From positions 744,001 to 808,000 of the forward strand of contig JAJTUP010000003.1 in the NCBI GenBank assembly GCA_021399435.1: a DNA stretch of 64,000 nucleotides, written 5' to 3'. This stretch comes from Diaporthe sp. PMI_573. Taxonomy: Eukaryota > Ascomycota > Sordariomycetes > Diaporthales > Diaporthaceae. The number at the start of each line of letters is the position of its first letter. The first letter of the stretch is position 1. Below the pieces are notes generated by a model, which saw only the letters and a program-made list of their open reading frames with translations, had not been told where the DNA came from and searched no databases. The position numbers and the translations under genes were made by a program. Below are positions 32,559-43,742 of this stretch, piece after piece.

Positions 32559-33240
32559 ATGCGGCCCCTCACAGAAACAGAGACGCAGACGCTGTTCCAG
32601 AAGCTGGCGCACTACACGGGCAACTCCCTCAAGAACCTCATCGCGCCCCTGGACGACTCGCCCAACGCCGACCGCTATGTCTTCAGGGTACAAAAGGACC
32701 GGGTCTACTACGTGCGCCTGTCCATAGCGAACCTGGCCGTGTCACTTGGTAAGTCCCACGCGTTATCTCCCTTGCACTTCCATCCTCCTCATAGGAACTT
32801 CGCCTCAAAAACGAAAAAGAGAAGACCGCAGGCTAACACCCGCCAACCCCCCCCCCAACGCAGAACGCGAAAAGCTCGTCTCCCTCGGCATCTGCCTCGG
32901 CAAGTTCACCAAGACCGGCAAGTTCAGGCTGCACATCACCTCGCTGCCCATCCTGGCCGAGCACGCCCGCTACAAGATCTGGGTGAAGCCCAACGGCGAG
33001 ATGCCGTTCCTGTACGGCGGCAACATCGTCAAGGCGCACGTGGGCCGCTGGTCCGAGGACTGCCCGGAGCACCAGGGCGTCATCGTCTACTCCATGAACG
33101 ACACCCCGCTCGGGTTTGGGGTTACCGCCCGCTCCACCGCCGAGGCGAGGCGGCTCGATCCCACGGGCATTACGTGTTTCCGCCAGGCGGACTGTGGGGA
33201 GTACCTGCGTGATGAAGATAATTTGTTTGCGACGGGTTGA
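32559..33240 (+). CDS. NIP7: 60S ribosome biogenesis protein NIP7
   Basis: Exons 32559-32748 and 32864-33240 join in frame to 188 residues (yeast Nip7: 181). The N-terminus M-R-P-L-T-E-x-E-T is typical, followed by Y-V-F-R-V-Q-K-D-R-V-Y-Y-V. The C-terminal half is a PUA domain (G-K-F-T-K-T-G-K-F-R-L-H-I-T through G-F-G-V-T-A-R-S), which binds RNA. Nip7 is a nucleolar assembly factor needed for 27S pre-rRNA processing and 60S maturation. The 115-nt intron ends in a C-rich tract before CAG. Confidence 0.96.
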
Positions 33241-33745
33241 GGCGTGAATACTGGACCTTTGTTTGAGGTGGATACATGCCCTTTGAACAGACGGGGTGGG
33301 GTCCGTTACACCACAAACGGCGAGGACATGAAGCCAGGGGAAGTGAAGGGATGTGGCAAGCAGGACATGAAGTGTCGCCGCGAGGGAGGCACTCGCATAT
33401 GGGAGTCCACGAAATAAGCAAGCATGTTGGAGAGGCGTTTTGGAGTTCAAAAATCATATTCGGTTCGGAGATGTCACCACCGAGGGCATCTACCGAGTGA
33501 GGCTGCCTACCTTGTCTAGATACCACAATCTAAAGAAGAGTGTTTCTGTGCCCCTGGAAATGTCTGGGATGTAGGGTACGAAATTGAAAACAGTCAAGTC
33601 ATTGTTAGGCTTCCGCCTAGTATGCAAATGTGAATCTCTTTTAGCCGAGCTTCTATCAAAAAGAGCCTCTATCCCCTTTTTTAAATCCTGTTAGTCGGGG
33701 GTCTTCCCGCCCAACTACGCCTCAACGTATGACCACCACGACGCT
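33241..33745. other. Intergenic, convergent 3' ends
   Basis: Between the stops of NIP7 (+) and glutamate 5-kinase (-). It is expected to hold both 3' UTRs. Nothing else is seen. Confidence 0.6.
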
Positions 33746-35260
33746 CTATGCTGTGGGTATCGGCGTCTGCGGCCTGCTGCTCATGAAGAAGGTGATGTGC
33801 TCCCGCTCGGCGACGTAGCCGCTGTCGGCATAGCCCAGCAGGCCCTCGATCTCCTTGCTCTGGTGGCCCTTGATGAGGGCGACCTGCGTGGACGAGTAGT
33901 TGACGAGGGCGCGGCCCACGTCGAGCGGCTCCCCCCGCCAGGCGCGGCCGCCGGCCTCGGCCCCGGCGTCGTCCCGCTCGACGACCAGCAGCCGCACCGA
34001 CTCGTGCTGGCCAAAGTGCCCGTCGACGTCGACGATGCCCGCCGGCAGCAGGCCCGCCTTGTCCAGCAGCGCGCGGTAGCAGCCCGCGTCGATGTAGACG
34101 TCGCCGTGGGGCTGGAGCCCGTGCAGCAGCCAGAAGGAGCGGTCCCGGTAGGGGGAGGGGGACGGGAGGAAGCGCGTGTGCAGGGGCACGTCGGGCCAGT
34201 TGAGCTCGATGCTCCGGATGGAGGCCCTGGACTGCGCCAGGGGTTCGTCGGCGTGGTGGTGGTGGTGGTGGTCGTCGCCGTTGGCGTGGGAGTGGTTCGA
34301 CCCTGGCGACTTGATGGCCTGGATGTGCTGGGCGATCTTGGTGATGTTGCCCGGGTTGGAGGCGCGAGTGATGACGGTGGTCACGCCCGCCGAGGTGGCC
34401 AGGCGCGCGGCGACGAGCTTGGTCGACATGCCTCCCGTGCCGAGGGATGACCCGGCCGAGGAGGTGTCGGCCTGGATGGATGCGATATCCTCTACTACCT
34501 CGATGGGCTGGGCGTCTGGGTGTGTGCGAGGGTTCTTGTCGTATAGACAGTCGACGTCGGTCATGAGAAACAGCAGGTCCGCGTGGACCATGCCTGCTGT
34601 GATGGCAGACAGGGTGTCGTTGTCTCCAAACTTGATCTCCGAGACTGCGAGGGTGTCGTTCTCATTCACAATGGGGATGACGCCCAAGTCCAACAGCTCA
34701 TTGAAAGTGTTCTGCGCATTCAGATACCTTGATCGCTATAAAACAGTCAGTCAGTCCGTCAGTTGGTCGGTCGACTGACCCACTCGATGCCATCCAGGAA
34801 AGGATTGGCATCCGCAAGAACGGGCTCACATCTGCTATATCGTTCCGGGTGAGGAGAATCTGCGCGACTGGCTGTTTGAGGTGGCTGAACAGGGTGTCCC
34901 ATATGTTCATGAGGCGGCACTGGCCGATGGCAGCCAGGGCCTGGAGCTGAGCCATATGTTTTGGCCTCTTCTCCCTCTCCATGCGCCTCATGCCGACGCC
35001 AATGGCGCCAGACGAGACGATGACGACTCGGTGGCCATCTTCCCTGAGCTTGTGGGCAGTCTCGACTATGAGGGACAGGTTTGAGAGGAGGGGCTGGTGA
35101 GTCTTCTCATCTACAATGGAACTGGTCCCTGTACGTGTGTGCCTGTGAGTCAGCCTTGTTTTGTATTATTGTATGAGACCCAACTGGAGATCTCAGGGCC
35201 AGGAATGGGCAGGTTCTCACCAAGTTTGATGACTATCCCGAGAGACTTTGGGCCCTTCAT
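33746..35260 (-). CDS. PRO1: Glutamate 5-kinase
   Basis: Exons 35221-35260, 34830-35128 and 33746-34735 join in frame to 442 residues (yeast Pro1: 428). It phosphorylates glutamate to glutamyl-5-phosphate, the first and feedback-regulated step of proline synthesis, in the cytosol. The amino-acid-kinase fold shows I-V-I-K-L-G-T-S-S near the N-terminus, [12 protein letters not shown], the I-P-I-V-N-E-N-D substrate loop (residues 133-140), L-M-T-D-V-D-C-L-Y and G-T-G-G-M-S-T-K. The C-terminal third is a PUA domain ([11 protein letters not shown] through [10 protein letters not shown]). Between the domains lies a His-rich insert (six consecutive His near residue 270) encoded by a GTG repeat, probably a surface loop. 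Confidence 0.96.
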
Positions 35261-36065
35261 GTCTGCCACAGTTGATCAGCCAGTATGCCCTTATAATGAG
35301 CGAGAAATGACGAGTGAACCGCCATGGAAACGAGAGAAACCAGACGGAGTGGGGGGAACCTCGTCCCCTTTTCATCTATTTCCCTACTAGACAGAACTCA
35401 CATTCCGACCCGTCGCCAGGATCCATGGTGTGATTCTGCAAGTATCCCTGGAGGCCCGGAGTGGGAGAGCGAATAACAACGGGTAGCGAGTGCTTGTGTG
35501 CTGCCGAGTGGCCTGGTTCCCCCAAGGCGCAAGTGAGCAGCCGTAAGCGGTTCTTACTGTATGTACAGTACACTATGCCTGCGCAGCCGTGCGCAGCAGA
35601 AAGGAACTTACAGGTTTCGATGACTACCGCCAAGGATCGAGGGCGCGGGACCCGGTGGGGCAAGCAAAAAGTGTTCGGTCCCTTTTGGACCGCCCAGCCT
35701 CAGCGCCGGCCGTTTTAAACGCGGAGAAGTCACGGCGGTGCATCCCTGTCCCGATCCCCTGTCCGTTCCGTCCCTGCCGCGGCCTTCCTTGTGCCAAATT
35801 TCTTGGAGGTAAGCTGGTCAGCTCAACACGAGCAACGGTCCAGTAGAACCTCGGGCGGAAGCATTGTGCACGCACGCATCACCCGACGCATCACCCGAGC
35901 TGAGTAGATCCTCGTGATCACCATCTTCACCGCATCATAGCCTGCCAACAAACTACCGAACCCAAGTACACAGGCGGCTCAAGCACGCACGTCGAGCTGC
36001 AGCAGCTGTAGCTTAGCTAGCTTGACAGCCCGAGTGCTGCTCGCAACATCATCCAATCCACCACG
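35261..36065. other. Divergent promoter region
   Basis: Shared upstream region of PRO1 (-) and the ATP23 gene (+). No additional gene or conserved site is apparent. Confidence 0.55.
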
Positions 36066-37032
36066 ATGGCCTGGTGGACGACAACAACAACAACAGCCCC
36101 GAGCACGTCGGGCTCAGACTCAAAGACGGCACCCGCTCCCCCATCCTCGTCCACGCCCACAGCCACGCCCAGCACCTCCACACAAGCAGCACAACCAAAC
36201 CAAAAAACCCCAAACCTCTACCTCGAGAACGACCCAGCCCGCACCGGCTTCGACCCCAAGACGCAGTGGTGGGTCAACTACTTCAAGATCCTGACAGGGC
36301 AGGTGACGAACGAAGGGGTATTCCACTACCGCGAGGACCGGTACCGCGCCAACGAGCCCCGCGACGTCGAGCGCTGCGAGAAGTACCGCGACTGGCTGTT
36401 CGCCTACTCGCCCACGGTGCGCTTCCTCAACGACAAGATCGCCGAGCTGAACCACGGGCAAGGGATGACCCCGGCCAACGTCCTGTGCCGCCGCTGCCCG
36501 GCCCGCCTGACCGCGGACAAGCAGGTCGAGCGCCAGAGCGGCGGGTTCGAGCCCGCGCACGGCATTCTTGTCTGCGCCAACGAGGTGCGCAACCGGGGAC
36601 ACCTCGAGGACACGCTCGCGCACGAGATGGTACATGCCTACGACCAGCTTAGGTTCGAGGTCGACTTCCGCGGGGAGAGGGACCTGCGGCAGGCGGCTTG
36701 CGCCGAGGTAGGTTTCGATGAATTGTCATTCCTCATGGTCTGAGGTTGCCCGACAGACATTCTGGGAGATCCCTGGCTGACCTTGTCCTTCTTCTCTCAC
36801 ACAGATACGAGCCTCGATGTTGAGCGGCGAGTGCAGGTGGACGCGAGAAGTCATGACGCGCGGCAACTACACCCTCACAGAGCAGTTCCAGAACTGCGTG
36901 CGGCGGCGGGCGGTACAGTCCATGATGGCGAGGCCCTGGGTCAAGAACGACGTCCAGGCCGTCAAGGTCGTCAACGAGGTCTGGGACTCGTGCTTCTCGG
37001 ACACGCGGCCCTTTGACGAGGTATATAGATGA
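36066..37032 (+). CDS. ATP23: Mitochondrial inner-membrane protease ATP23
   Basis: Exons 36066-36707 and 36805-37032 join in frame to 289 residues. The zinc-protease motif H-E-M-V-H is at residues 186-190, followed by A-Y-D-Q and a downstream conserved C-A-E-I-R-A-S...S-G-E-C segment that spans the splice junction. Pairs of conserved cysteines (C-R-R-C near 140) fit the disulfide-rich intermembrane-space form. In yeast, Atp23 cleaves the Atp6 presequence and helps assemble the F1Fo ATP synthase; it also degrades Ups1. The N-terminal 45 residues are Thr/Ser/Pro-rich low complexity and may not be conserved. The end [14 protein letters not shown] matches the family. Confidence 0.94.
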
Positions 37033-37442
37033 AGAGGAGGCACGCCAAGGACATGTAGAACGGGCAAGGGGAAAATACACCATGATACCACTTAACGCTT
37101 AACAGAAATGTATTTGTACAGACGATGAGATTGTGAGTCGCCTGTGTATGTATGCTGTGACTCCGTCGTGGTAGAGCTTACGATATCGGAGCGACGGGCA
37201 AAGCAAAAAGGAAACAAGAAACGCTTAAATGCAAATGAGAAGACTCCGAAACCCTGCAATGTCCTACGCCTTTTGCCGGCACCATACCCTTCCATGAGTA
37301 CCTCAAACGCCATACAAATGTAAACAAGCATGTCACTACGCACCGCCTGGCTTGCTAGGCTGCGGCGGCGCACATCAAAACCAGGGCCACTTTGAGTGCG
37401 CCGCCAATGCGTTCAGTCAGTCACCACCAATGCAATTCTGGA
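37033..37442. other. Intergenic, convergent 3' ends
   Basis: Between the ATP23 stop and the Aurora kinase stop. No gene is seen. Confidence 0.6.
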
Positions 37443-38886
37443 TCATTTACTCTCCCGGTTAGTGGCCCGTTCTCCCTTGACGCAGTGCTTCAGGATCCAA
37501 GGGTGCGTGTGGACATCCTCGAGTGGCAATCTCTTGTCCGGGTCCAGCACCAGCAACTGTGATTGATTGTTAGCTCAAGCCTAGTAAAATAGTGTAGGAG
37601 AAACCATGTGAGAAGCCGTACCTTTTTGATGAGGTCCCTAGCCTCAGGGCTGACAAAGGATGGGATAGTCATGTCCGCCCGGGCAATACGTCGCTGGGTC
37701 ATGACGGGAGTATCCTCGAAAGGCGCCTCGCCAACGAGGAACTCATACGTCAGGACACCCAGGCTCCACAGGTCGACCTTCTCGTCGTACCAGTTGTCCT
37801 TGCTCCCGGACTTGATCATCTCTGGCGGGAGATAATCCAGCGTGCCGCAGAGGGTAGCCCGCCTGTGGGTAGGGGCGTGGACGCTCCAGCCGAAGTCCGA
37901 GATCTTGATCTCGTCGTGGATGCCGACGAGGATGTTCTCGGGCTTGATGTCCCTGTGGATGACGTGCTTGCGGTGCAGGTACCGCAGCGCCGCGGCCATC
38001 TGGGCGACGTACTGGGCGGCCTTCCACTCGGGGAAGCGGTTCGCCTTGCGCAGGAGCTTGTACAGCTCGCCCTGGCTGGCGTACTCGAGGATGAGGAAGA
38101 TGCGCTTCGGGTCGTGGAAGTGCCCGTAGAGCCGCAGGATGTTGGGGTGCCGCAGGTTGCTCTGGATCTCGATCTCGCGGCGCACCTGCTTCTCCACGCC
38201 AGACCCTTGCTGCAGCTCCGACTTGTACATGACCTTGAGGGCGCAGATGAAGCCGCTGCTGCGCTCCTTGACCAGGTACACCCGCCCGAACTTGCCCTTA
38301 CCCAGCGGCTTGCCGATCTCGAACATGCCGAGGTGGAATATCCGCGGCTCGTCCAGAAGGGTCAGCTGTTGGGACTGCTGCTCGGTCTCGGCCTCGTCTG
38401 ATCTGCGAGAGACGGTCGTGCTGGCGGAGCTGGACTTGTCCTTCTTGGTTGGTGAGGGAGGGTTACTGCTGGCCGCCTGGGCTTTCCGTTGTGCTTGTTG
38501 AGAAGGCAGGGTGACTGTGGTGGACTGGGCATTTTTCTTGGTGGGTGAAGGAGGTAGCGTTGAAACGGTTGACGAGGAGGCAACTGCTTGGCTTTTCTTT
38601 TGTGCAGCCTGGGAAGGCAGAGTCACAGTTGTGACCGTGTTGGTGTTCTGAGACTGAAGAGCGACCTTGAACAGGCCTGGTCGGCTGATGGACTGGGAGA
38701 GCTGTGTGGAAGAAGAGGCGACAGTCTAAGCAATCAGGGGTTCATCAAAATGAGGATTCCACGGGGGCAATGAGAATTGAGGCTCACCTTAGATTTCTGG
38801 TATATGCGGCCGGCCTCGCCAGGATTGTTCTCATCGGTAATGGACATACGCTGGAGGCTAGTCTCCAGCGCTCGGGTTGCCGCCAT
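37443..38886 (-). CDS. Aurora-type serine/threonine kinase
   Basis: Exons 38788-38886, 37622-38725 and 37443-37556 join in frame to 438 residues. The kinase domain has the glycine loop G-K-G-K-F-G-R-V (175-182), lysine 197, H-R-D-I-K-P-E-N (289-296) and D-F-G (309-311). The activation loop R-R-A-T-L-C-G-T is the Aurora signature, with autophosphorylation Thr at 323. The last exon gives the H-P-W-I end of the domain. As the catalytic subunit of the chromosomal passenger complex (yeast Ipl1, S. pombe Ark1) it corrects kinetochore attachments. The disordered N-terminus contains two copies of V-T-L-P-S-Q-x-A-Q-x-K-x-Q-A and two P-P-S-P-T-K-K motifs. I chose the ATG at 38886; another at 38916 would add ten residues. 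Confidence 0.95.
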
Positions 38887-40104
38887 CTTGTGAGGAGGAT
38901 GTCGTCGACGCTGCACCTTGCTGAGAATTCGGGTGTTCTAGGTCGAGATTGAGAACGAGTTCGGTCTCAATTGTGCGTAGTTGTACTAATTAGGTGCGAA
39001 GTGGATTGGGGGTGATGCTGTATCGCAGTGTCGGATGACAAGATCAGGCTGGCTGTGGTCTGGTTTGTAGAAGCGGGCAGGAGGTAGATTTCTGGGTGGC
39101 TGGACCTGTAAGCTGTATTGATATTTGGGCCAGTTGCCGAGCAACAGGGTGGGGGGGGTGGGGCCCCTCCTTGGTTGCGGAGGCTACAGGCTGGGCACCC
39201 TTGTCAGTCCCGTGCGGCTCGCAACCACCACCAACCCGACACCAAACCTTCTTTTTTGGCTACATGACAACATGACTGCATCTGAGGTTGCAATTTGTGG
39301 TTTAAATTCCTGCGTGATTCAAAGGAAGCAAAGTCAATGGACTCAAAATTGAACGGGAGCGATGTGGTAGAGCTTGGACGACGAGCTGGGCATCTCGGTT
39401 CTGGTAGAACCGCCAGCCCGGCTAACATGAGCTGGATGCTTGAGTCTTTGGCCGAGTGATTGAGATCAGTAGAGTCTGTGTTCAGAAGTTTCTATTTCAA
39501 TTCACCGATGGAGTCGGTGACAGCTGGGCGTATCTCAAATGGCTTTGATGCTTACTGTTATGACTGCTCGCACCATCCGCCGGGATATCATTTCAGTTCA
39601 ATTTCTTCCGTCTTCCCCAAATTCTTTTGAGCCCATAATACCGCTGGACGTGTAGGAGAATTACGAGACGGTGGTATCTGTCCATTCAATTAAAGATCAC
39701 TTCCACGAGCTTTGCTCGGGTGTTCGCTCGCGGCCACAATATCCATGTACGTCTGTAGTGAGCCACCTGGGCGGTGCTCAATGTATAACATCCCATAGGA
39801 CGACCTACTATAGGCTAAGGATAGCCTCCTGCACAATAAGAAAGGTGATTTGTCTTGAAAAGAAGTTACGGCCTCGAATGCTTGCAGTAGGCACAGCCGG
39901 CGGGCCGTAGGTTACAGGCCAAGAGTACGTATAATACCCCACTCGGTACGTATACCGACATAGCTCGGAGCTCTCACAATCCCAAGCATGGAAACATCAA
40001 GACACTTCGCAACATCTCACTCTCGCCAAGCAACGTAACACCGAGCTTCATCGCAGGCTTCAGCACAGAAATCACAGTGAATAACCACACAAAATATACC
40101 CATC
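38887..40104. other. Divergent intergenic region
   Basis: Upstream region shared by the Aurora kinase (-) and TIP41 (+). Only short chance frames are present. Confidence 0.55.
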
Positions 40105-41084
40105 ATGAACCACATCACTTCGCCCAACGAGCCCTTCCCCGACCGGACAATGCTGCCGCAGGCGACGACAACGCACAAGCAGGGCAACTTCGAGATCTCG
40201 TCGCGCAAGCTGCCCATCTCCAAGTCGGGGCCCATAGACGAAATGTCGCAGCGGCTGGGGATCCCCGTGCCCGAGATGATCTTCGGCGACAACCTGGTGG
40301 CGGTGCGGCACGCCCCCTCGGGTTGGGCCATCGAGTTCGCCGCCGAGCCCGCCCTCGACGCCGTCGACAAGACGGGCGCCAACATGCTGCAGGTCGCCTA
40401 CGCGGGGGAGTGGTCCTCGTCGCGCGAGCGCTCGTCCGCCCACGACATCCGCGAGGTCGTCAAGCCCTACGACTGGAGCTACAGCACCACCTACCGCGGC
40501 TCCGAGACGCCCAGCATGCACGGGGCGGACCCCGGGCGCGCCCTGGCCGGGTCGGAGAAGCAGATCCCCCTGGAGCTGCTCAAGAGGCGCGACCCCATCC
40601 TCTTCTTCGACGAGGTGGTCCTCTTCGAGTCCGAGCTCGACGACAACGGCGTCTCCGTCTTCAGCTGCAAGCTGCGCGTCATGGAGCAGCGCATGCTGCT
40701 GCTTTGCAGGTTGTACATGCGCCTCGACGGCGTCGTCGTCCGTGTCCGCGACACCCGCGTCTACGTCGACTTCGAGAAGGACGAGGTCATCCGTGAGTAC
40801 ACGGCCAAGGAGGACAAGCATGAGAACGTGATTAGGGTAAGTTGATGCGGCCCCGATCTAGACGGCACACGCCACCCTTCCCCTTTTGTCATATGGCACG
40901 CCCGGTGAGCGCATGTGTACGTGGATATCTGTTGCTAAGACTCTTGACTCTATCTCTGTAGGCCTTGCGCATGTCCGGGCTACACCCTGATGCCGTCACT
41001 GCTGCGTTCCGGGACGCGAACCAAGTGGCCCATCTGTTGCCTGTCGTCGAGCAGCAGATAGACAGCGTTTCGCTTTCGGTATGA
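40105..41084 (+). CDS. TIP41: TIP41-like protein (TOR/PP2A pathway)
   Basis: Exons 40105-40836 and 40962-41084 join in frame to 284 residues. Conserved TIP41 features are visible: a W-x-I-x-x-x-K-x-P-I-like start (here F-E-I-S-S-R-K-L-P-I), M-I-F-G-D-N, L-K-R-R-D-P-I-L-F-F-D-E-V-V-L-F-E-S-E-L, the D-N-G segment, and M-E-Q-R-M-L-L-L-C-R-L-Y-M-R-L-D-G-V-V-V-R-V-R-D. In yeast, Tip41 binds Tap42 and modulates PP2A-like phosphatases downstream of TORC1; animal TIPRL binds PP2A catalytic subunits. The last exon carries the family's C-terminal helix. The tail after it is short. Confidence 0.96.
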
Positions 41085-41894
41085 TTTTCCGGATCTCTCC
41101 GCGCCAACGTGAACTTCGGCAGGAGGATTAGGATCTCAGAAAATTTCGTGGATGGCTGTGACACTTCATTGCTGGAATTAATCACGGACCCAAATAGACT
41201 GCTCGCCACCGAGCGGGGCACAGAGGCAGGCGTGCCGGCCTGAGGTGGTACAAACGTAACTCGCTCCAAAGGGGCTATTAAGCGTCCGAAGACGGCTTGA
41301 AGAATTGGGAAGATCCCCAACATGCATCTGCAGACAACTCATGAGGTGATATTTCACTGTCTCGAGTGGGCTCAAGATTGAACGACAGCTACTGCTAGTG
41401 CGTGGCTCCTCAGCACACTCGGGGCCGCAATGGTTTGAGACAGACCCAAATGGCGCACATCGGCAACACCGAAACAGCAAAGCTGTGGCCACTTTAGACC
41501 CCGAGCCGACCTACGCCGTGATCAGAGGCCAGAGCACGAGCAGCCTCGAGTATGCCTGCTGTCACTGATGATAGAGAACGACTTCGACGGTGACTACTTC
41601 TCAGGCTGGCGTTGGGAGCCGGGAACCGCCGCTACATTCTTCAGCTCCACGAATGCAAGGGGTCACAAATCAAGTCTGTCATGTTAGGCAACCGCGGGTT
41701 CCCATTTCAAGCTAGAAAGAGTCTATCTAGCAAAAGAAGAAGCCATGCTCCGTCGTGACCACGCGTCTGCCCGTCATCCAAATCACCGCACCAGTCAAGT
41801 CCCGACGCAGAACAAGCAAAAGGGGTATCCCAAACCTCGCATGTGCATGATGATACAGAAGTGAAAAGAAAGCTGGAGACGCTCGCCTACCCCC
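41085..41894. other. Intergenic, convergent 3' ends
   Basis: Between the stops of TIP41 (+) and the minus-strand KEN-box protein. No gene is supported. Confidence 0.55.
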
Positions 41895-43742
41895 CTACCG
41901 GCCCTCGGGTAGAGGCGATGAGGACTCGACAACCTCCTCGTAGTCCAGCTCCCACTTGTCCACCTCCTTGAACTTCTTGGACGCGGCCTGGAGCTCCTCG
42001 CCCAGCTCCTGGGTTTCCGCCCCCGTCTCGTCCGCGTCGAAGATGGTGTCGTCGAGGGGCGTGGACGCGTCCTCGTCCACCTCGATCGAGTCCCCGTCGA
42101 CAGTGTTCTCCTTGTCGAACCTCCGTGACCCGTATGTCCGTCTCGCTGACCGTTTTGCTGGCGGGGCTGTTGTGGTCTTTGCATGGTTCGTCTGATTCGC
42201 CTTGGACGGCTGTCCATTCAGTGGCCGAGCCGTCCTCTTTCTCGAAACCCGGGGTTGATTCGAGACGTCATACATGTCTTGGTCAGACCTGCCCTCCTCG
42301 TTGTCTGAGCCTTCATCGTCCCGGCGAGCCTTGCGCCGGCGGCGCGGAAGAAGTGCAGCAAGATCAGCGGTGGAAAGCTTTGGTGACTCCTTGCGCGCGG
42401 CGGTCTTGCCCTTGCCCTTGCCCGTGGGCACCGAGTTTGCTGCCTTCAGATTCGGCGAGTGTGTCAGGGAAGGCGGTTCTGACATGTCAGACACATCGTC
42501 GTCCAGGGCTGGCGTCCTCGTGCCTCGGGGTTCCGCTCGGCCGCGGTGTTTCCTCCCCAGCGTATTCAGCGCGGGCCACGCCATCGGGCTCCCAGCCTCG
42601 GACGAGCTACTGCTGGCCGGTGGGGCGAGAACACTGTCGTCATCCAGCTCTGGAGTGTGTGACAGGATACTGGGTGGTGAGGACCGGTCGTCCATCTCGA
42701 TGGACTGGTGCAACGGCTCGTCGTCTGATTCGACCGCTTGTCGCTTGGCAACCTCAGCCTCGTGGCTTTCCGTCGACTTTCTCTTTCGCGAGCGCGTCGC
42801 ACCCTCCACAGACTCAACAACGTCCCTCGCAGCACTAGTCCTTCTCCGCGAGGGCCGCACGGGTGTTCCTTCCGCCTCGGGCAGGAAAGACTCCTCCTCG
42901 TCCTCAGACCCGACGGCATTCTCGCTAGCTTCAGACGCAGCCCTTGACCGCTGCACCGACATCGAGGCCTTTTGCGCAGACGACAACAAGATACTGGGCT
43001 GCCGCGCGCGCCTCTTGAAGTTGCCAAGGCTGAAAGTCGAGCTCAGGCCCGGCGTCGTCGGCCCCCGGCTGCTGGGGCGGATGGGCGCGTCGTCCCTCCC
43101 CACGATACTGGACTGGCGGCGGCGCGGCTGGCGCTTGAACACGCTGACATTGAACGTGGACGTGTCAGCCGAGCGCGTGCCCGACTGCTGCTGCCCCACG
43201 GTGCCACTGCTCTCGTCGCCCTTGCCATTGTCCCCCGTGATGTCGAAGCTGCTGTCGAGGTGGCCAAAGATCTCGCTGTCGTTGATCTCGAGCCCGGAGA
43301 GGTCGGCGGCGCGGTGTTGGGGGGCAAGGCTGCTCCCGCCCAGCAGCGACGACGCCTCCATCGGCGCCGCGTTGCGGCCCGTCTCGACCACGGGGCTGCC
43401 GACCATGTCGGAGCTTTCGTGCGCGTCGTTGGTCGTGGATGAGAGGGCGTCGAGCTTGGTCATCGCGGCGTCGCGCCGGCCCCTCGAGCCCTGGATGGCG
43501 ACGTGGGCCATCGCGTTGCCGACCATGCTCGTGCGGTTGCGCGTGCTCCGTACCGACGCGGGCGTGGCGGCTTTCTTTTTGCTTTGGCGCTCGATTTCGC
43601 GATCGCTGACACCGTAGATGTTATCTGTCGAGTCGGACTGGATCGGCGCCTTGTTCCTCGTGGTGGGGAGTGCGGGCGCGGCGTCGGACGAGGAGTCTGC
43701 CTTGCGCGACGCGGCGGCTCGAGACCGTGTTGGTCGCGGCAT
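41895..43742 (-). CDS. Unrecognised nuclear protein with KEN box
   Basis: A single exon encodes 615 residues from the ATG at 43742 (the frame is open 27 codons further upstream, but the start M-P-R-P-T-R-S-R-A-A-A-S-R-K looks natural). The protein is mostly disordered, Ser/Arg/Asp-rich and full of basic clusters (K-R-Q-P-R-R-R, R-S-R-K-R-K, P-R-R-R-R-K-A-R-R) that would direct it to the nucleus. Near residue 542 lies R-R-F-D-K-E-N-T, a KEN-box APC/C degron. The C-terminus ends in a compact, probably conserved motif, F-K-E-V-D-K-W-E-L-D-Y-E-E-V, near residues 588-602. Several S-P and T-P sites suggest CDK control. I cannot name the family; a short hydrophobic/acidic C-terminal motif plus KEN box recalls cell-cycle adaptors such as sororin or securin, but this is speculation. 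Confidence 0.8.
   Translation of the reverse strand: MPRPTRSRAAASRKADSSSDAAPALPTTRNKAPIQSDSTDNIYGVSDREIERQSKKKAATPASVRSTRNRTSMVGNAMAHVAIQGSRGRRDAAMTKLDALSSTTNDAHESSDMVGSPVVETGRNAAPMEASSLLGGSSLAPQHRAADLSGLEINDSEIFGHLDSSFDITGDNGKGDESSGTVGQQQSGTRSADTSTFNVSVFKRQPRRRQSSIVGRDDAPIRPSSRGPTTPGLSSTFSLGNFKRRARQPSILLSSAQKASMSVQRSRAASEASENAVGSEDEEESFLPEAEGTPVRPSRRRTSAARDVVESVEGATRSRKRKSTESHEAEVAKRQAVESDDEPLHQSIEMDDRSSPPSILSHTPELDDDSVLAPPASSSSSEAGSPMAWPALNTLGRKHRGRAEPRGTRTPALDDDVSDMSEPPSLTHSPNLKAANSVPTGKGKGKTAARKESPKLSTADLAALLPRRRRKARRDDEGSDNEEGRSDQDMYDVSNQPRVSRKRTARPLNGQPSKANQTNHAKTTTAPPAKRSARRTYGSRRFDKENTVDGDSIEVDEDASTPLDDTIFDADETGAETQELGEELQAASKKFKEVDKWELDYEEVVESSSPLPEGR

Noticed and set aside
42274..43617. 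A 447-codon open frame on the plus strand
   Set aside because: It is antisense to the KEN-box gene and Ser/Arg-rich. The minus frame has the natural start, composition and terminal motif.
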